Shown piece after piece: positions 61,731-64,000 of a stretch of DNA of 64,000 bases. The notes under the pieces were generated by a model. It ran no database searches, had not been told where the DNA came from, and was given only the letters and a program-made list of their open reading frames with translations. The stretch comes from Undaria pinnatifida (lineage: Eukaryota > Sar > Phaeophyceae > Laminariales > Alariaceae): NCBI GenBank assembly GCA_012845835.1, contig JABAKD010000027.1, positions 7,991,364 to 8,055,363 on the forward strand. The letters run 5' to 3'. Within the stretch, counting starts at the first letter, position 1. Each line of letters begins with the position of its first letter. Position numbers and translations under genes: made by a program.

Positions 61731-62869
61731 ATTTCTGCCCTCCAACGGCGGCAACAGCTGCGGCGGACGAGGAACGCGCCGCCGTTTTTTCTGTTTCCCA
61801 TTTCCAAGAAAATTATTTTATAAAAATTATTTCAAGGACGTAGTTAGCGGGTCCTGTTGTGCTGTGTTGTGTGTGTTTTGGTTGATTCTTTGCTCCGTGT
61901 TGTGGTTGTGTTGTTTGTCGTTGTGTGTTTTTGTTGTTACGTTGTTAAGTGGTTTGTATTTGTATTTGTATTTTTTGTATTGTTGTTTGGTAGGTTTGTT
62001 GTAACTCTCGTGGCTGCTTTCATGATGTCTTTCGCTGTTTCTTTTTTGTTTTGGGTCGTTGTCGGTCGTTGTTACTGTCGATGGTTTTGTTGTTGTTGCT
62101 TTTGGTGCTGGTTGAGTTGTTGCTGGTTCGTCGGTGTTGGTTTTTGCTCTTTCTTTTGTTGTCTTTGCCATTTTGGCGTTTTATTTCTTGAAACTTCAAC
62201 ACCTTCCACAGGTGCAGAGTGGTTGGTAGGGGCGATGACGTCGTCTCTTCTGATGTACGAATGCAACAGATTACAAGATGTTACGGCAACTTCGTCTTGT
62301 GAGGTTTGTTGTATCAACTGTTCTTGTTGCTGTTTTCTTCTTTTTCACACTGGCTTCGAAATGACGTCAGCGCCTTCAACACCCTAAACCCGGCTGAACG
62401 ATGACGTCCCCTTGATTTTTGTTTTTCAAACCTCATCGGAGACGATTGGTTTGGCCGCACATCTCGATTGTTTTGATCACGTTTTCTGAGTCCCAAAAGG
62501 TTTTTAATTATCGCAGCCCTCGCTACGCAGGAACTCGCGCTGGTGAATAATTGAACTGTCGTCAACCCGCCCCTACCCAACCCAACCCAACCCAGCCCAA
62601 CCCAACTACGTTGTATTGCTTTCATTGTTTGCGCCCCAAACGATCGAAACTCAAACATATGTTGCATACGTATAATTGCCATTTTTTTCTTCTTCGGACA
62701 CATCTCTTCGTGCTCGCACCTTTATCCGAAACGTTAGAGGGGGGTGGGCACAATTCGACCGTTGAGGCCACGTTGTCGGAGGTTTGGGCGCGATCCGTGC
62801 AGTGTGTCGCGCTTGGCAAGCCTTTTAAAGCCGTTTAAACTTTTTTGGCCTTGGGCATAGATAAGGCAA
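61731..62869. other. No gene recognised
   Basis: T/G-rich sequence at 61,850-62,170 (TTGTGTTGTT-type) yields Val/Cys/Phe-rich frames without recognisable domains. A short (CCCAA)n lies at 62,572-62,605. Confidence 0.35.
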
Positions 62870-62995
62870 ATCCCCGGGTTTCCGCACCCCCCCGGGGATG
62901 GTGTTTCCGCACCCCCCCGGGGATTGGGTTTCCGCATCCCCCGGGGATTAGGTTTACGCACCCCCCCCGGGGATTGAGTTTCCGCACCCCCTATC
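62870..62995. repeat. Minisatellite, ~26-bp unit
   Basis: Five copies of GGGTTTCCGCACCCCC followed by CCGGGGATT, with length variation in the C run. Confidence 0.9.
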
Positions 62996-63369
62996 CCCGT
63001 GTACGTACTTAGGATTTGGATGCAAACAAACCGGGTTTTTCTGCTACGAGAGGGTACACGTACATTTCCGTTTGTTGCACAGAGCACCACGCTACGATCC
63101 TGCCGCCCAGCAGCAGTCCAGCCCCCTAGCAGCAGCAGCCTGCAACTCTATGCGCGTGTGGCTGCTGTAGTAGTAGCTGATTGTTTTGATCGGAGCCTGC
63201 GATGCTCTACTCGCCTATACGCCGCTACCTCTCGCTGCTGCTGCTACTGCTGCTTCTGTCGAGTGCCAAGAGACATGCCGGCGTAAAGTGTAAGGATCGT
63301 TTGAATATCATATTAGTACTCAAACGGTTCATATATTTTTGTCCATGTTGGTGTGCTTCGTACCTGGTA

Positions 63370-64000
63370 TATGATTCGTACCATACCAAGAGAGCACACA
63401 ATGCTACAACTCTGCCGCACAGCAGCAGCGGTAGGCTACACTATTTATGTAAGATCGCAGATCACAGACAGCAGACAACATGCGGAGAGCACAATGCTAC
63501 AACCCTGCCGCACAGCAGCAGCGGTAGGCAACACCATTTATGTGCGCGTGGTGTGTCCTCGCTATGCTGCGGCGAGTTGCTTGTGTCGGAGCCTGTAATT
63601 TTTCACCCCATCATACCACACGTTTCTGCTGTGCTGCTGCTCTGGGTGCGTGTGTCCATCGATGCGGAAACATAAACATAGTAATAATTTAGATACCAAC
63701 CCATCCTTAAACCATTATTGTAAGATCGCAGATCACAGACAGCGGACAACATGCGGAGAGCACAACGCTACAACCCTGCCGCACAGCAGCAACGGTAGGC
63801 AACACCATTTACGTGCGCGTGGCGTGTCCTCGCTATGCTGCGGCGAGTTGCTTGTGTCGAAGCCTGTGATTTGTCACCCCACCATACCACACGTTTCTGC
63901 TGTGCTGCTGCTCTGGGTGCGTGTGTCCATCGATGCGGAAACATAGGGACCTTTGTAATAGTAATAATTTAGATACCAACCCATCCTTATACGTTTACGT
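63370..64000 (+). repeat. Tandem duplication, 271-bp period
   Basis: 63,449-63,719 and 63,720-63,990 are nearly identical (AAGATCGCAGATCACAGACA, CTACAACCCTGCCGCACAGC, CTATGCTGCGGCGAGTTGCT, TTTAGATACCAACCCATCCT). A partial copy precedes at about 63,390-63,448. The array runs to the end of the window. Confidence 0.9.

Overview
This is a eukaryotic nuclear window. Coding sequence sits in short exons with spliceosomal GT-AG borders (one GC-AG), separated by introns of 0.6 to 9 kb that are filled with transposon debris, tandem repeats and microsatellites. No prokaryotic gene organisation is visible. Proteins with long Gly/Asp/Ser/Gln insertions and repeat-rich introns suggest a stramenopile, perhaps a brown alga. 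That assignment is an inference from style only.

Main gene, minus strand, about 37,560 down to 5,205 and continuing off the left edge: an SNF2-family annealing helicase of the SMARCAL1/ZRANB3 group. Fourteen exons (called H1 to H14 here) can be joined with matching splice phases: a HARP-like module (H1-H2), a linker (H3), RecA lobe 1 with motifs I, Ia, II and III (H4-H9), and RecA lobe 2 (H10-H14). H12 is a single 751-codon exon that inserts about 720 disordered residues, with one RanBP2-type zinc finger and an acidic tract, just before motif IV. One short linking exon between H13 and H14 is not resolved. The exon that should follow motif VI lies outside the window or is unrecognised.

Introns of that gene hold: a non-autonomous hAT element with intact ends (6,520-7,859); a tandem array that is homologous to exon H14 itself (5.4-10 kb); tRNA-derived SINEs; two identical tRNA-Trp genes (13,990 and 17,853); a GATC-rich array (14.1-15.5 kb); a 5'-truncated LINE (29,749-31,230) and relatives, all bounded by C/G homopolymer tracts; and microsatellites.

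Right part, 38-64 kb: mostly repeats (TATA-bearing tandem repeats, (CCAT)n, a roughly 190-bp satellite, a SINE at 46,161-46,473, G-tract arrays). Plus-strand genes are fragmentary: a putative Cys-rich exon (51.6-52.0 kb), two C-terminal exons of an unknown protein (53,584-54,147, with an in-frame TGA), a small LTR/TRIM-like element (54,387-54,757), and one long exon of a mitochondrial pyruvate/branched-chain dehydrogenase kinase (58,443-59,318).

A recurring theme is that exon borders are copied into the adjacent intron. The exon 3' edge, with its splice donor, occurs three times next to H5, about three times next to H14 and three times next to the kinase exon. The 5' part of H14 is also the first unit of a decayed array several kb long.
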